The notes under the pieces are model-generated. The model was not told where the DNA came from and searched no databases. It saw nothing but the letters and a program-made list of their open reading frames with translations. This document shows, in pieces, positions 62,581 to 64,000 of a stretch of 64,000 nt of DNA. This stretch comes from CAVRXQ01 sp963838845 (lineage in GTDB: Bacteria > Actinomycetota > Acidimicrobiia > Acidimicrobiales > Bog-793): assembly GCA_963838845.1 (NCBI GenBank), contig CAWISR010000002.1:558001-622000 (forward strand), in the 5' to 3' direction. Both the position numbers and the translations under genes were made by a program. Position 1 is the first letter of the stretch. Every line of letters begins with the position of its first letter.

Positions 62581-63427
62581 GTACCTGATCGTCGCCGGGA
62601 TGTCGGGCGCCGGGCGTTCGACTGCCGCCGCCACCCTCGAGGATCTCGGCTGGTTCGTCATCGACAACCTTCCGGGGGCATTGATCGGCAGGGTCGCCGA
62701 GCTCGGCGGCCAGCGTGGAGGCGATTTCGACCGCTTCTGCTTCGTCGTCGGCCGCGGCGGCCCGGAGTCGCTGAGCGAGATCGTCCCGGCGATCGAGGAG
62801 CTGCGCGCCTCGGGAGCGCGGGTTCGGGTCCTTTTCCTCGACGCCGCGGATGACGTCCTCGTCCGACGGTTCTCCGGCACGCGCCGTCGGCACCCGCTCG
62901 GGGCAGAAGGCGTGCTCGACTCGATCGAGTCCGAACGCGAGCTCCTCGCGCCGCTCCGTTTCGAAGCCGACGCCGTGATCGACACGACCGAAACCAACGT
63001 CCACGAACTGCGGGCGCGTCTCGTCGAGCTCTACGCCGGTCGGATGGCGACGGGCGAGTTGGAGACCTCGGTGGTCTCGTTCGGGTTCAAGAACGGCCTT
63101 CCGCTCGACGCCGATCTCGTCTTCGACGTGCGGTTCCTGCCGAACCCGCACTGGGTCGACGAACTTCGGCCGCACAGCGGTCTCGACGCGGACGTGCGCG
63201 ACTACGTCCTCTCTTCTCCCGAGGCGATCGAGTTCCTCGATCGAATCGAGTCGATGTTGAGTTTCTTGCTCCCGTACTACGCGCGGGAGGGTAAGTCGTA
63301 TCTCTCGATCGCGATCGGCTGCACCGGCGGCCGACATCGTTCCGTTGTCCTCGCCGAAGAGCTCGTGACGCGCCTCCGCAAGGATGGGTACGAGCCGGCA
63401 GTGCACCACCGCGACATCACCCGGTGA
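62573..63427 (+). CDS. rapZ: RapZ family nucleotide-binding protein
   Basis: 284 residue P-loop protein of the RapZ/YvcJ family, which in other bacteria binds small RNAs or hydrolyses nucleotides and senses cell-wall precursors. The P-loop is GMSGAGRS (residues 9-16), with Arg where most have Lys, a variant usual in actinobacteria. The DNLPGALI segment and the C-terminal IAIGCTGGRHRSVVLAE motif are diagnostic. ATG 62573 (MAEYLIVAGMSG) is preferred over a longer frame. The stop overlaps yvcK (GTGA), the conserved rapZ-yvcK-whiA order. Confidence 0.95.
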   Translation: MAEYLIVAGMSGAGRSTAAATLEDLGWFVIDNLPGALIGRVAELGGQRGGDFDRFCFVVGRGGPESLSEIVPAIEELRASGARVRVLFLDAADDVLVRRFSGTRRRHPLGAEGVLDSIESERELLAPLRFEADAVIDTTETNVHELRARLVELYAGRMATGELETSVVSFGFKNGLPLDADLVFDVRFLPNPHWVDELRPHSGLDADVRDYVLSSPEAIEFLDRIESMLSFLLPYYAREGKSYLSIAIGCTGGRHRSVVLAEELVTRLRKDGYEPAVHHRDITR

Positions 63428-64000
63428 GCCCGAGCGATTCGGCCGCTGCCGCGACACACGCGGAACTCCGCAGCGACGGACCGAACGTGGTCGCAATCGG
63501 CGGAGGTCACGGACTCGCGCGCACGCTCCGTGCATTGCGCGAGTACGCGAGCAGCATCACGGCGATTGTCTCGGTTGCCGACGACGGCGGCTCGAGCGGC
63601 CGTCTCCGAGAGGCGTTCGGGATTCCCGCTCCGGGCGATATCCGGCGCTGCATCGGTGCGTTGCTGCCCGGACGGTCCGCACTCGGTGACGCGCTCGAAT
63701 ACCGCTTCGACGCCGGCGAGCTCGGAGGGCACGCCTTCGGAAACGTCCTCCTCGCCGCGCTCGCCGCGACGAGCGGTGACTTCGCATTGGGCGTGGCGGA
63801 GTGTTGCGCGATCCTGCAGACCGTCGGCAGCGTCGTGCCCGCGACCGACATCCCCGTCGTGCTGAAGGCGACGGCCCACGGCTCGGAGATGCAAGGCCAG
63901 GCGCGGATCAAGATGACCGAGGGCGTGACCTCCGTCTCGCTCATTCCTGAGGACGCGCCGGTGCCGCCTGCGGCGATCGAAGCGATCGGGAATGCGGACG
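63424..64000 (+). CDS. yvcK: YvcK/GlmR-type gluconeogenesis factor, partial
   Basis: First 192 residues of a CofD-like protein that binds UDP-sugars and links central carbon metabolism with peptidoglycan synthesis. Diagnostic stretches are VVAIGGGHGLARTLRAL, SVADDGGSSGRLREAFG and APGDIRRCIGALL, then HAFGNVLLAALAATSGDF. GTG 63424 overlaps the rapZ stop, which fixes the start. The gene continues past the right edge, where whiA would be expected. Confidence 0.93.
   Translation, partial: MSPSDSAAAATHAELRSDGPNVVAIGGGHGLARTLRALREYASSITAIVSVADDGGSSGRLREAFGIPAPGDIRRCIGALLPGRSALGDALEYRFDAGELGGHAFGNVLLAALAATSGDFALGVAECCAILQTVGSVVPATDIPVVLKATAHGSEMQGQARIKMTEGVTSVSLIPEDAPVPPAAIEAIGNAD

Overview
The window is GC-rich chromosomal DNA from an actinobacterium. 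The order coaE - uvrB - uvrA - uvrC - rapZ - yvcK, with polA and rpsA just before it, is an actinobacterial backbone. A V-type ATPase operon and an anaerobe-style corrinoid methyltransferase system are unusual for well-studied actinobacteria and suggest a deep-branching class such as Acidimicrobiia. That placement is inference. No rRNA, confident tRNA, CRISPR array or transposase was seen.

Layout. 1-2011 (minus) is the end of a V/A-type ATPase operon (peripheral stalk, C and I subunits), followed by a universal stress protein. 3163-8690 is an ABC exporter block (FtsX-type permease and two ATPases) lying between two ~192 bp direct repeats; two of its three genes carry +1 frameshifts. 8710-12325 holds a cupin, a YjbQ protein, small membrane proteins, menC, a coiled-coil protein and a DtxR regulator. 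12426-21520 is housekeeping: polA, rpsA, coaE, a PIG-V-like glycosyltransferase and uvrB.

21792-43360 is the most interesting part: a 21.6 kb one-carbon module that appears built for choline and glycine betaine. It has a ProVWX importer (with a fused double permease), choline dehydrogenase, an aldehyde dehydrogenase, and a dimethylglycine/sarcosine dehydrogenase with its own ETF. A convergent operon encodes an IclR regulator, a corrinoid protein, a methyl-THF:corrinoid methyltransferase, a RACo-type reductive activator, a DUF1638 protein and a MetF-like reductase. Divergent from it are a non-pyrrolysine MttB-family methyltransferase, formate-THF ligase and a cyclodeaminase-type cyclohydrolase. 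Together these could import or make betaine, move one methyl group through a corrinoid to THF, oxidise the remaining methyl groups through the flavoenzyme and ETF, and recover ATP at formyl-THF ligase. The substrate is inferred from context.

43411-52903 is a phosphate/phosphoester region: a Pit transporter with DUF47 partner, probably behind a PHO-box-like direct repeat, then a six-gene, tightly overlapping operon (binding protein, two permeases, ATPase, GlpD-like dehydrogenase, metallophosphoesterase). Everything from 21521 to 53156 sits between uvrB and uvrA and looks like accessory cargo. After uvrA comes a GntR (YtrA-type)/ABC exporter operon with another +1 frameshift, then nadA, uvrC, a methyltransferase, rapZ and the start of yvcK.
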